Source of the DNA: Mesodorylaimus sp. YZB2_4
Taxonomy: Eukaryota > Nematoda > Enoplea > Dorylaimida > Dorylaimidae
Length of the DNA: 64,000 bases
Assembly (NCBI GenBank): GCA_030248295.1
Contig: JASANH010001265.1
Location: 372,001-436,000, forward strand
Reading direction: 5' to 3'
The translations under genes were made by a program, and so were the position numbers. Below the pieces are notes generated by a model, which saw only the letters and a list, made by a program, of their open reading frames with translations, had not been told where the DNA came from and did no database searches. Shown here piece after piece: positions 44,941-54,699 of the stretch; position 1 is the first letter of the stretch, and the number at the start of each line of letters is the position of its first letter.

Positions 44941-45012
44941 ACCTACCGTTATGCGTGCAAGACGCATAACGGTAGGTTGAGGTAAGACATGGACATGGAC
45001 ATGGACATGGAC
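44941..45012. repeat. Perfect 16-bp hairpin followed by (ACATGG)4
   Basis: Arms ACCTACCGTTATGCGT (44941-44956) and its exact reverse complement (44962-44977) are separated by GCAAG. Ten bases on lies an ACATGG hexamer array (about 44987-45012). Located 75 bp after the end of LINE copy 1. Not followed by a T-run, and no gene is adjacent. Confidence 0.85.
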
Positions 45013-46045
45013 GCAGAACTTAGAGGAACCTTCACCAAGTTCTCACTCGACTAAACACGCCCTAATTTCAGCCTTTCATGTAAACATGTCTAGTTCTCGA
45101 AAAAAATTGTAATACAGAAATGCAACTTTGGAACTTGGGGAATACTGGTGGAAATAACAAAAACGTGGAAAACAGGCCGTGTGCATGTACAGCATGTATA
45201 CTTGTGGTAAACCACTCGTAATTTCCACCATGTGGAATACACGGGGGGTTTCGTGGATACACGTGGGAAAGGCGTGTACCGGTGGACTGGGTAGAAACGT
45301 CTGAAACGTCTAGCTTCGCACTGGTGACGGAGTGTAGAGATATTAACTAATCTGACTGAATATCGATTTGCACTGATCCAATCTATTTTCTCGGGCGGGG
45401 CCTGTTACTTCTCTCCGTCAGTCTGTGCCTGGCCGCCAAGAACTGCCATTTATCGGTACACCCCAGGCGGCTCACTATCCCTGAGGCATTCTTGAAAAGA
45501 AAGAGCGTAAGGCCTTGCCAAATCGCTGGCCGTACCACAGTGTCGAGTGGGTTGTTGTGCTTCTCATGCGTGCGGCACTGCCGTGGACTCGAACGGTGGT
45601 CATTGGATTATCCGAAGTCCGCTTCAAATGCGGGTGCCTACAGCATTCAAGCTTGGCTCATTCAGGGTGCAGCATCAGAGAAAATACGGAGTACAGACGG
45701 AAGCGACGGGATTTTGAAAATAGCGTACTGTATTATACTGTATTATACGACGTACGTATCATTTTTGCACAGGAAAAATTGTTTTTTGGTTTGCGGAAAG
45801 TGCTCATTTGCGCCGCTGAAACTTTGCTTCCCCGCCCTTGTTTCCGTCACTGTTTGGTCTCCTTTTCACACAAGTCTTGTTGAATTTTTATTTCATTTTA
45901 GAATAAAATTGGCAGACGCATCTTTGAAATAACAGTAGTGGAAGAAGTTACTCTGATAAGGACAAGATTAAGAAACTGAAGATCTAAAATGCACTTGAAA
46001 ATTGATCACAGATCGCCTACTAATCTCACATGGATGAATACAGTT
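45013..46045. other. Spacer with degenerate GTGGA/TCCAC-rich stretch
   Basis: 45100-45290 is rich in GTGGAAA / TTCCACC / GTGGATAC words, loosely like the GGATTCCA repeats at 50.4 and 51.7 kb. Overlapping frames at 45492-45932 show no domain and are taken as chance. TACTGTATTATACTGTATTATAC lies at 45727. Confidence 0.3.
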
Positions 46046-46777
46046 CTAATAGATCAGGCGTCCAGTTAAGCGATAAATACGATGTTTTTCGTTTCCGGCA
46101 GGATGCTTGGGCAGGCCTAAACCGACTCCCACGAATGACTCCGGCGCTCCTCTCACATAGCGCAGATATCGATTATCGCCTTTCTTTTCGTAGCTGTTGT
46201 AGACGTAGGGCAAACTATAGTTGTCGTATCTCAATCGATCGGCCACGTAGCCTTGAAGGTAATCCTTTGATCGCTTGACATAGCCTTCCTTGTCGAATTC
46301 GAATCTGGGCTTGTCGACCACTTTGGTATAATAGGGCACGTGGACGAAGTTGGGCCAAAAGTACGATGGGGTCACGTAAGGTTTGCTCACGTCTTGATGC
46401 GTTTTCACGTGTTGGGCTGGCGAGTAGGCATCGTTGAACCATTTCTCAGTATCTGTGCGACGAGGCTTGAAGGTTGGCACGTATCGAGTGGGCACTCTCA
46501 AATCGTATGGCAGAGCGTGCGATGGCGCCAGGGCGCTGAATGATGGCGATTTGATGACTGGTTTCTCGCTGACCACTGCTTCGCGGATGTAAGTTAAGCC
46601 AATGGCTGAAGCCGAGCGAGCCAAACGTTGTGGTTCTCCGAATGCTTGATCCAAGTAACTCGAGAATGCATCCCTGGGTCTGGCCCGTGTACTGTAGCCT
46701 CGGGAAGGATACGAATCCCACCAACGAGTGCGCGAGTCGATATCGTCCTCGTGATGGATCAATGGACCTGGAGACAT
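46046..46777 (-). CDS. Unrecognised Tyr/Arg/Pro-rich protein
   Basis: 243 aa from the first ATG (MSPGPLIHHEDDIDSRTRWW). The frame stays open upstream to a possible acceptor (CTGTTTCAG at about 46910) with protein-like sequence (VPKIHLEREAFLRQANFLTS), so another coding exon may precede it. No signal peptide or membrane helix. Rich in Tyr, Arg, Pro, Phe and Trp, with repeated short aromatic-basic motifs (PTRYVPTFKPRR, YVTPSYFWPNFVHVPYY, GYVKRSKDYLQGYVADRLRY, YLRYVRGAPESF). The composition suggests a structural or cytoskeletal/myofibrillar protein, but that is a guess. One clean long frame with biased composition makes it a likely real gene. Confidence 0.6.
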   Translation of the reverse strand: MSPGPLIHHEDDIDSRTRWWDSYPSRGYSTRARPRDAFSSYLDQAFGEPQRLARSASAIGLTYIREAVVSEKPVIKSPSFSALAPSHALPYDLRVPTRYVPTFKPRRTDTEKWFNDAYSPAQHVKTHQDVSKPYVTPSYFWPNFVHVPYYTKVVDKPRFEFDKEGYVKRSKDYLQGYVADRLRYDNYSLPYVYNSYEKKGDNRYLRYVRGAPESFVGVGLGLPKHPAGNEKHRIYRLTGRLIY

Positions 46778-46919
46778 GGTCGAAGAGTCGAGGGGAAAGA
46801 CTTCGTTAAAAGAACTAGAAACTTTTACTAGCGTGGCACTCGTTAGGAAGTTGGCCTGACGAAGAAATGCCTCTCGCTCGAGATGAATTTTCGGCACACC
46901 AGGCTGAAACAGCAGTGGC

Positions 46920-47734
46920 TGCTTTTCGCGCTAGGAAGATAGTTTTAGCTCTTTTCATCCTGGGGTTAGAAGAAGAATGCTGATGCCTGTTGAGTCACTG
47001 GGGGATCGGAGGCAGATAGTTTTAGGGTTTTAAAAGTGTGTCTGCTCAGCTTTCAAAGGAGCTGCAGGAGATGTGGGAGGCGCCTAGAGGCTAGGCGGGA
47101 GCTGGCGATGCGTTTTATTACCTGCTTTCTTCCTTGCATTCGCAAGCTACGACTAAATGACACGCGATGGCCGGCAACTCGTTCAAAGCGCCGCCTTTGC
47201 ACCAGCAGGGCTTGCAGTCATTGTCTTCTTACTTGTTGTTGAGTAACTACATGCTCACATTGATGCTATACTGTACTGTACGTGGTCATAAAATCCATTT
47301 TTTTAGAGTAAACACCAGCCAGTGCAAGATCCAAACGAGCCAGCGGCACCAGCTGAACAAAGGCACAATCAACCTAAGAGTCTTTGTTGCCCGAGCTAGC
47401 ATATCACGCGTAACAGAGAATGCAGCCATGGCTAAAGAAATATAGATATATATATCACATGATGGGTCTCTGCTTACACAAATAGATTCAAATTTGACAA
47501 ATCATCATTCCCTTGCAACAAATACTCTGACCACAGTCATGCCATTTTCTTGCTTTCGATCCCCAATGCTGCTTAGCAACCTTGGTTGCCGAGTGCTGTC
47601 GTTTCCGATCAGTGACCTTTGTCAAAGAAAAGAAATAAAAATTAATGATCTTCTGACGTAAGAGCACGGTCCAGGTCCAGGTCTTAGATTGACTACTGCC
47701 ACTTCTGCTTGTCTTGTATGAAGCACCAGTCGAT
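46920..47734. other. Spacer upstream of the intronless channel gene
   Basis: No supported gene. It should contain the promoter of the channel gene at 47735; no TATA box is evident. A short (TA)-rich stretch, ATAGATATATATATC, lies at 47442. Confidence 0.3.
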
Positions 47735-49597
47735 ATGCTCCTTTTGAGGAAAGTCAAGTACATCTTTCTTCGCTGCACCAATTCTCAACATCAGGATCTG
47801 AAACAAACGGATACATTCACGATTATTGATTGGATTCAAACTCTCCTCTGGCTAGCAGGGATAGCGCTACTTATTGGACTGGCCGTGAATGATTTTCGCC
47901 CTCTCTTATCAGATTATCAACACAACAATGTGGCCACCCGAGTGCAAGTCGTTATCAATCAGACATTCAAGCCACCTCAACTCATCTTATGTATCCCTCA
48001 CTACAAGAAGGATAAGCTCAATGAAGAAGCCTTGATGAAGATCGCTAAACATGCGTTCAGTGGAAGTGAAAGTGACTGTGGTGAATGCTCAGCATTGGTC
48101 GAAAAGCACTGGGATGTATGGCAAAATATGACCTTTCATGAAAGGGTTATGGATGACCCTGCATCAGCTTACAATGCTATATCCCTTGCGTTATTGAGAA
48201 AACTCTTTAACTCCTTTGGCGATGATGACGACCCGTTTTTGGACACCGAAGTTGACTGGAACGAGCCTGTCTTTAACGCCGCAGTAAATTTCCTTGTTTG
48301 GCAAGCCAGCGTAGATTACTGGCTTTCCTTCGCAAAAGGCCTACAAGCGAACACTAGTTTGTCGGAATCTATAGGAGGATATAACACATGGAGACGGCCC
48401 GCTCAACTAGATCAATTGTTTAATCGAACCATGCAAATTGTGTGTACGAGCATGACGTTCAAGACATGGGACTACCACGCTAACGACACATGGATCGAGA
48501 ATGATCCCAGGAAAGACTGCGAATATTTTCTCCTGAGTGGTTCTAGCGCACCAGTGACCCTTGATTGGTTCGGCCTGTGGATACCGCTGCCCACAGCGAA
48601 TGTGGCCGGGATGCAGAAATTTAGTTTTTGGATTCACGATGACTCCAACAGATCATTATGGACTCCAGCACCTGGTTCAGAACCGCGGGGGTTCGAGATC
48701 TATCCAGACTCGGCCATACAATACGTGTCTGCTGTGGATACGAGTCAGCTACCGCTCTCAAACACGCCACACGACCGGGTTAAGAAAGGCACTGTGAATA
48801 CGGCCACTGTCACGTACAGTATAAACATGCGAGCCCGAGACACTCGCTCAGGTGCTGTATGCCACAAGGAGCCTACCCCTTCGGTTTGCTTCGCCAAATG
48901 TACAAAGTTATGGATTATGGAACATTGCGATTGCGTCCCATTCAGCTTTTACAAAGGCCTAATGGAATCGAGAACTGATCTGCCATATTGCTCAGAGTCG
49001 CATTACCATGCTTGTGACCCGATCTCCTTCAAAGCCTCGCAACAAAAGCAATGTCACACCAAGTGTACAGATGCGTGCGAGTACACTTCGTACAACTGGC
49101 AGGTCAGGCACGATATTTCAGAGGGCAACCCTGACATGCTCGCATTTGAATTAATTATGGACCCAGTATTCACTCCTTTCGCCGAGTTTACTTGGATAGA
49201 AAAGAGCAGTCCAGAACAATTCTTGTCGCAGACTGGTGGTCTACTGAACTTCTACTTGGGTCTAAGCGGATTGTCCATGTTCACATTTCTAGTGTCCCTG
49301 ATCGATTTAGCCAAATGGTTCTGCAAAGCTAGAAAAGCGAAGGTTCAGCAGGAAGAAGCAGCCACAGCCACAACTTGGGAATGGACGCGTCAAAACATTC
49401 ACAGCCAAAATAAAAGATCTGAGAGGACATTATCAAGTGCTGTAGAACTCGGCGGGCTCGGCACGTTGACTGGGTCATGCGGGGAGAAGACACTGATGGA
49501 GAAAATCGACAAAAGGCTGGAAGTAGTCAGGGCCGAAATATTTTTAGAATTGGAAAAAATGAAGAAAGATCCTGATTCCATTAGCAGTCGATGGTAG
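47735..49597 (+). CDS. DEG/ENaC-family channel, intronless, divergent subfamily
   Basis: 620 aa from ATG 47735 in one exon. TM1 (WIQTLLWLAGIALLIGLAV) lies near residues 34-52. A large ectodomain (about 430 residues) ends in the family's cysteine-rich region (VCFAKCTKLWIMEHCDCVPF, HACDPISF, CHTKCTDACEYTSYNW). It is followed by the pre-pore FLSQTGGLLNFYLGLSGLSMF (G-L-S selectivity filter) and TM2, then a cytoplasmic tail of about 95 residues ending in a charged coiled-coil-like segment (KIDKRLEVVRAEIFLELEK). It differs from the 25-40-kb cluster in strand, intron content, ectodomain and length. It is not a recent duplicate of them; absence of introns raises the possibility of an old retrocopy. 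Na+-permeable channel expected; stimulus unknown. Confidence 0.85.
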   Translation: MLLLRKVKYIFLRCTNSQHQDLKQTDTFTIIDWIQTLLWLAGIALLIGLAVNDFRPLLSDYQHNNVATRVQVVINQTFKPPQLILCIPHYKKDKLNEEALMKIAKHAFSGSESDCGECSALVEKHWDVWQNMTFHERVMDDPASAYNAISLALLRKLFNSFGDDDDPFLDTEVDWNEPVFNAAVNFLVWQASVDYWLSFAKGLQANTSLSESIGGYNTWRRPAQLDQLFNRTMQIVCTSMTFKTWDYHANDTWIENDPRKDCEYFLLSGSSAPVTLDWFGLWIPLPTANVAGMQKFSFWIHDDSNRSLWTPAPGSEPRGFEIYPDSAIQYVSAVDTSQLPLSNTPHDRVKKGTVNTATVTYSINMRARDTRSGAVCHKEPTPSVCFAKCTKLWIMEHCDCVPFSFYKGLMESRTDLPYCSESHYHACDPISFKASQQKQCHTKCTDACEYTSYNWQVRHDISEGNPDMLAFELIMDPVFTPFAEFTWIEKSSPEQFLSQTGGLLNFYLGLSGLSMFTFLVSLIDLAKWFCKARKAKVQQEEAATATTWEWTRQNIHSQNKRSERTLSSAVELGGLGTLTGSCGEKTLMEKIDKRLEVVRAEIFLELEKMKKDPDSISSRW

Positions 49598-50005
49598 GGA
49601 TCTGTAGAATTCGAAAGAAAGAATTGGTAATAAAATCGTGTCAGATCTGCCTGATGCCCATTATATCATGGAAAGCTCTATATTTATCATTACGCCTAAG
49701 CGATTACAAGTACGAGCATATATCCAGAATATTCGTGATCAAAGGTCCAGACGGTTTCTTAGCTCAGTGACCAGGCCAGATAGTAGATTTTAAAAGCGCC
49801 TTTTCTTTCTTTGGAAGCTGCAGCAAAACAAATGTTCTGCAAAGACATGCACCAAATATATCTGACTTGATCTCTGCTTCTAAAAGATTTTACAAGGGTC
49901 ATCGAGAATCTCACAATCAGTATCGAGTGTTCCTGGTTCTGACATACCAGATGCGCCTGTTGTGATGCGCTGATTGTAAGATGTTACCGCTGGATCAGAA
50001 GGGGC

Positions 50006-50206
50006 CTAGTGTAACCAAGCCTGGCAGGCGTAGGAGGGAAACGGCCGACCGAAGTCGGCGGGACAATAACTCCGACTGGAGCAGGCAAGTCTTGCGACTA
50101 TACCTACGGCTGAAACATCAGCCCGAGAGGTTGACGTCTCCCAGGGGAGAGTATCGATTACTCTCTCCCACTCGCCATGGCCTACCAGGCACGAGGGTTA
50201 TACTAG
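50006..50206 (+). mobile_element. MITE, copy A (201 bp, best preserved)
   Basis: Ends CTAGTGTAACC...CTGGCAGGC and (reversed) CTAGTATAACC...GCCTGGTAGGC are inverted repeats. Inside, GGCTGAAACATCAGCCCGAG, AGGTTGACGTCTC and GGGAGAGTATCGATTACTCTCTC (given here as pieces) form further self-complementary arms. No ORF. Four recognisable copies lie in the window (38461, 50006, 52499 reversed, 58450 deleted), plus a fragment near 2360. Confidence 0.75.
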
Positions 50207-50383
50207 TCTGATCCGATAGATGACTGTATTCACCAGCAGTCCTTTACTGTATGCACAGTACTCGCTGGAAACAAAAATTCATGTTTTTACAGCACCTTAC
50301 ATGACAACTCACATACTCCAGACTCCCAAAAACAGGCATTCCACGTCAAAAAGCAGCGGATCCACAGAGATCCATGCTTCCCT

Positions 50384-51780
50384 TAAAGATCTCAGGTGCA
50401 CCAAGTCCATTTGGATCCAGGTGGAATCCATTTGGATGAGGATGAAATCCATGTAGATCCATTGAAAAGTCCATGGTGGAATGCCCCACGGATTTTTATT
50501 GAATCGCCTAAAATCTAATCGTCGCATACCGTCGAAAATTACAAGATGGTTGGAATCCTTTTAATCTGATCGATCTCAACACGTCGTAGTCGACGGTTCT
50601 GCTTCTTCACCTGCGAAAGTGTCTCTAGGCGGGCCCCAAGGCAAAGTTCGTGGTCCGACATTATTTATCGCCTTCCTTGATCCGCTTTTACACGAATTCA
50701 AAGTGCGATTCCCGCACTTTTTATTGCCTGCTTACGCTGATGATACGTCTTTATTTGCACCACTCAAAAACCTGAAAGAAGCTGAGAAATTAATTCAGCC
50801 TGCCTTCATTTTAACACTATGTGGTTTGGTCAAGCTGGATTAAATGTCAACGTGGGAATAACGTAAGCTATTATTTTTCGCTATGGTCCCAACCGGCTCA
50901 GTCAACTCCCGAATCTGTTTTTGCAGGGCAGCAAGCTGGAGTTTATTGATCAGGTAACTTACTAAGGTCTTACGTTTTCTGGTGACCTCAAATTCAGTGA
51001 GCACGTATCCCTTGTTGCTCGTAAATGTGAAGCTATGATTGGAGCTTTACGACGCAGACTCGGTAAAAATGTGCATCCACGTATAGATATTTGGATCTGT
51101 TTATAATGCATTCATACGTTCTATACTGGAGTATGGCTGTGTTGCCTGGGATCCTGTTTTGCAATCTGATGGTGATAAGTTGGAGAAGGTACAGTTTTAC
51201 GCACTGCTGTTGTATTTGAATGACTTTACCGTTTCTTATCAGGAAGATCTTAAGCGAGACGGTTGGATGTCTTTATCCGAGCGTAGACGTCGCCTAAAAG
51301 TTGTGCAGTTTTATAAATTCCATCACGGGTATGATGATTTTAGTAATCAATTTTTTATTCAGAAAGGTGGTACTGCGCGTGCAAGTCATAGTCGCTGTGA
51401 TATCGATCATCATCCAATTGTGCCTAAGCCAAAGTTTGAGTCTTATCGTCAATGTTTTACATATTCTGATATTTTTCTCTGGAATAATGTGCCGTTGGAT
51501 GTCGCCTGGGGAACGTATGGTTGGTTCTACCGCAATATCAACAGGTGCTCATGAATTTCTCGTGTTTTGTGCTTCATTTTTATGACCATGTCTTTTGATC
51601 CTCGAGTGCACTCTTACCTGTTTGATCAAAAGTAAAGATTGATTGATTCAACTATGCATCGCATGTTGTTCCACATGGAATCCCAAAAATTCCTAGTGGA
51701 ATGCTCTTGGAATCCAACTGGATTGGAATGGTTCCACGTGGATTTTGGTGAATCCACGATGGATTCTGATGGATTGGGGA
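50384..51780. repeat. Degenerate GGATCCA/TGGATTCC repeat split by a LINE
   Basis: 50384-50470 is built of CCATTTGGATCCAGG / GGAATCCATTTGGATG / GAAATCCATGTAGATCC words. 51665-51780 is built of TTCCACATGGAATCCC / TGGAATCCAACTGGATT / TTCCACGTGGATTTTGG words. LINE copy 2 lies exactly between them, suggesting that it inserted into one repeat array. Confidence 0.55.
50519..51650 (+). mobile_element. 5'-truncated non-LTR retrotransposon, copy 2 (degenerate)
   Basis: Homologous to copy 1 along its length: TRWLESF before the RT B motif (here GGPQGKVRGPTLFIAFL), PAYADDTSLFAPLKNL, then from 51159 LEKVQFYALLLYLNDF, LSERRRRLKVVQFYKF and WNNVPLDVAWGTYGWF. Frames are broken several times between 50843 and 51159. 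The 3' end carries a (GATT)n tail (51637-51650). Copy 1 ends in (ATG)n instead, so the tails differ. Confidence 0.75.
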
Positions 51781-52498
51781 ATCTGGGACTTTAGGACAAA
51801 AAACACTCTAGAATCAATGTCATGATATTGGAAAATGAGTATGATATTCAGATTCAGCACTCACGCTTTAGTAGCGAAGCCAAAAGTGTGGACCGCTATC
51901 TCAAGTGTTTAAGAAGTCGAAATGTTCTTTTCCTTTGCAATCAAGAATTTTGACTATTTTTGAATGCGTGCTGGAGATCCGGAATTTCGCAATTTGACTA
52001 CCCCCTTCGCTGAAACGCTGTTGCTAAAGATGAACATCGTATTTTTTTGCTATATTCCGACATATTTTCTACAGCGCCGTTCGCCGCGGAGGGACGCTGA
52101 GGAAACATTGGAACGGTACTGCACTGACGAAGAGAGCAAACCTGTCAATATCTCGAAGCCCATTTAAATAATTCGAAATGTTTTTCTTTTTTTTAATTTA
52201 TAATTAGCGTACGAAATTGCTCTACAAAACTAGCACTAGCATGTTTTGACTCTCGCACTCCCGGAGGCCCTTAGGGCGCTGAAAAAAGCAAAAACTTCTA
52301 TGCTTTTCTATTGCACCCAACTAACTAAGGCTGGAAAACAAGAAAAACTCGGCTGCCTCTTGTTTGCCAGGCATGAACAGATAGGTTCTGAGCCGTGATT
52401 GAACACGACTCTAACCGGCCGGGCTGCTTTTGCGACGTGTTTGTCGTTAGAAGATCAATGCTCATCAAACGATGAAAGGAGTGTAATAGAGCGCAACA
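51781..52498. other. Spacer without a supported gene
   Basis: No coding domain recognised. A short frame at 51964-52167 has no features. Confidence 0.3.
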
Positions 52499-52691
52499 AC
52501 TCTAACCAGCATTTTTAGCTGTCGGGAGATCGATGCTCTCCCCTGACTGCCAGACTTCAACCACTTCGGTTGATGTTTCAGCGGCAGGTATAGTCGTAAG
52601 AATGGCCTTTCCCAGTCGGAGTTGATTGTCCCAGCGACTTCGGTCTCTCGCATCTCCCTCCACCTGGTTGCGCTGGCTGCTACACTACCTA
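52499..52691 (-). mobile_element. MITE, copy C (reverse orientation)
   Basis: On the minus strand it reads TAGTGTAGCAGCC...CGAAGTCGCTGGGACAATCA, CTCCGACTGG, CGACTATACCTGCCGCTGAA, then AGGGGAGAGCATCGAT. This is collinear with copy A at 50.0 kb but diverged, and its end inverted repeat is weak. Confidence 0.65.
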
Positions 52692-52699
52692 AAACACAA

Positions 52700-53763
52700 G
52701 CAAGAAGTGAGGCTCTCTCTCACTCTCTCAGAACTCATTCTATGCATTAGATTCGCCTGAGAGTGTAACTCTGATTGTATGTATTTTGGGCATAAATGTC
52801 CGATTAGGCTCGCCTTGGCCTCGTTTGGAGTCACAATGAAAGTAGTGGGCTAGGTGTAATGATTGGGCTTGAAACCCTAACGAAGGGACTTGCAAGTCAC
52901 GTCCAAGCCTTTCTCCCATGTTTCAAACGCACACAGGAGGGGGAACATATACGCGAGTTTGAGGGAATATACCGGATCTACAGTACACAATACGTTCTAG
53001 CCCTGTACATCTCGAGTCTTCCAAACTGTTTACTAGACATACCGGCGAAATAGGCGAAATGTGAACTACATCACGTGTGGGCAACATATTCCAAAGATGC
53101 ACGATTGTCTCCATCTCAATGTTTATCCATGGACATTCGAGGGAAGACACATTCGCAGTGTCTTTCAGAAAGAAGCAAAGCGGGGAAGGAGGGAAGCAAG
53201 AAAACATGGTCAGATCTTGCTTCTTTTATGCTTTTCATCAAAATTTTGTGCTCCTGCCTAATTAGTTGGCGAGATCATCTGGCAATCTTCACTAGCTCTC
53301 GGCCTACATGCTTTGAGTGGGCGTTGTTAAAAAATTATCGACGCATGAGCTCCTTTGGGTAAGACCGTCACGACTTTGTGCAAAAAATATTAAGCTACAA
53401 AATCATGCACCAAGTCTTCATCATAAAGATATCATTTGGGCTGGTTTTTAGTCGCGTGCTTTGCGTTAGGGTTTTAAAAGAATCGCATGCTAACGATAAG
53501 CATGGCCGCAAGCCTCGTGGTCGAGATTATCTAAGGTGAGCAGATATCAGCGATAACATATACTCATATACGTACCCTACCTGGCGAATGTTTACTCTCC
53601 CAGGCTTACCGTAAATTGCTCGGAGGCCTTGCAATTAATTACGTGCGTCATATTCATAATAGAGCAGCTCCTGACTAATTAACAGTGATATATTCGGGGG
53701 CGACCAAAAAGTATAAGACACCCGCCAACTGTCATTCGACATAGAGGCGGATCGAACGGCAAG
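52700..53763. other. Spacer upstream of a candidate peptide gene
   Basis: Overlapping frames at 52923-53362 on both strands show no domain. A TATA-like AAAAGTATAAGACAC lies at about 53707-53721, some 45 bp before the ATG at 53764, and could be the core promoter of the peptide gene. Confidence 0.35.
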
Positions 53764-54255
53764 ATGTATCCCTCACTTATTGGAGTCGGACTCGCATTAA
53801 TTCTGCAATCATTTCTGGCTTGTGCAGCGAACGAGAATACCGCAGACCCCAAGTAAATCGAGGGCTCTGTTTCACCTGCCCGCTTGTCTTATGGCCACCA
53901 GAATCCTCAGACCTCCATCAATCATATGTATTCGGAATCAAGGGACTAGCGACGAGTAATTATCAGTTAGGGGCTGGGGCTGTTTGCTATGGATAGAAGT
54001 CATACCTGACAATAGTCCCTTCTATAGGCAACGTTTTTGCAGAAATTTGGCATATAACCGCGCGAGTTAAGGTTTTAAACGATGACTGAATCTTTGACTG
54101 GGACTGCTCGGGGTTTCTGGTAGACTACACCCAAGGGCAGATAATTACAATCTGACCCTTGTTTCCCTCGTAGGCGTAAGTCTCATGTTGAAACCCTAAA
54201 CCGGAGGAATCCAAGTGGATATCACAAAACTTGTCAGTGTAGTAGTCATCGATAA
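53764..54255 (+). CDS. Candidate secreted peptide precursor (56 aa, two exons)
   Basis: Exon 1 (53764-53852) encodes a signal peptide (MYPSLIGVGLALILQSFLAC) plus ANENTADP and ends AA|GTAAAT. Exon 2 (54174-54255) follows TTTCCCTCGTAG and continues in phase as KRKSHVETLNRRNPSGYHK then TCQCSSHR and a stop. The mature part has dibasic sites (KRK and RR), as in hormone/neuropeptide precursors, and a C-terminal C-x-C. Without splicing the frame stops after 30 codons. Evidence is signal peptide, phase-compatible splice sites and a TATA-like upstream element; no family is recognised. The exon-2 join could be coincidental. Confidence 0.38.
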
Positions 54256-54475
54256 AAGCTAATGGAGATGTTGTTGACTAATGATGCAGTTAGCAAATAA
54301 TTCGTGCAGAACCCAAATAATTGTTTATGATCAACTACGGCAGGCGACTCCATCTGGAGGTCCGTCTTTATTGAGGCTGAGAAGACACAGGCGGTCACAT
54401 AAGACAAGCGCCCATGTGATTGATCAGCAATCAAGTTGGTTGGGTGCTCTGTCGCTATCTGGACTCTACCTACTA

Positions 54476-54690
54476 CTAACCGTACCATCTTTCTTCAGGA
54501 CTGGTACTTGAAAACTCTTCAAATTCCTTGAGGTGATGCCAAGTCGGAGCACTGTTCCAGGGGTCTTTCAAAAACGCCAAGAGAAGCACCAGAAGATCGA
54601 GAAGAACAAGAATCTGCCTCGCATACGCACTAAAGGCGGTATCTTCATCAACTGCTATTTCAGCCCTGTTCAATGCATATTTTTCAAGTG
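54476..54690 (-). CDS. Membrane-protein exon or fragment, paralogue of 42.2 kb
   Basis: The frame reads EKYALNRAEIAVDEDTAFSA, then a hydrophobic helix (ILVLLDLLVLLLAFL), then KDPWNSAPTWHHLKEF and an acidic tail to a stop. The first block matches IQALDRTEIAIDENTASAA at 42.3 kb on the other strand. No start codon or splice partner was identified. Function unknown. Confidence 0.35.
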
Positions 54691-54699
54691 ATCGTTTTC

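Noticed and set aside
45492-45932. Two overlapping plus-strand frames of 146 and 122 codons
   Set aside because: They overlap in different frames, lack domains and cross a TACTGTATTATACTGTATTA repeat.
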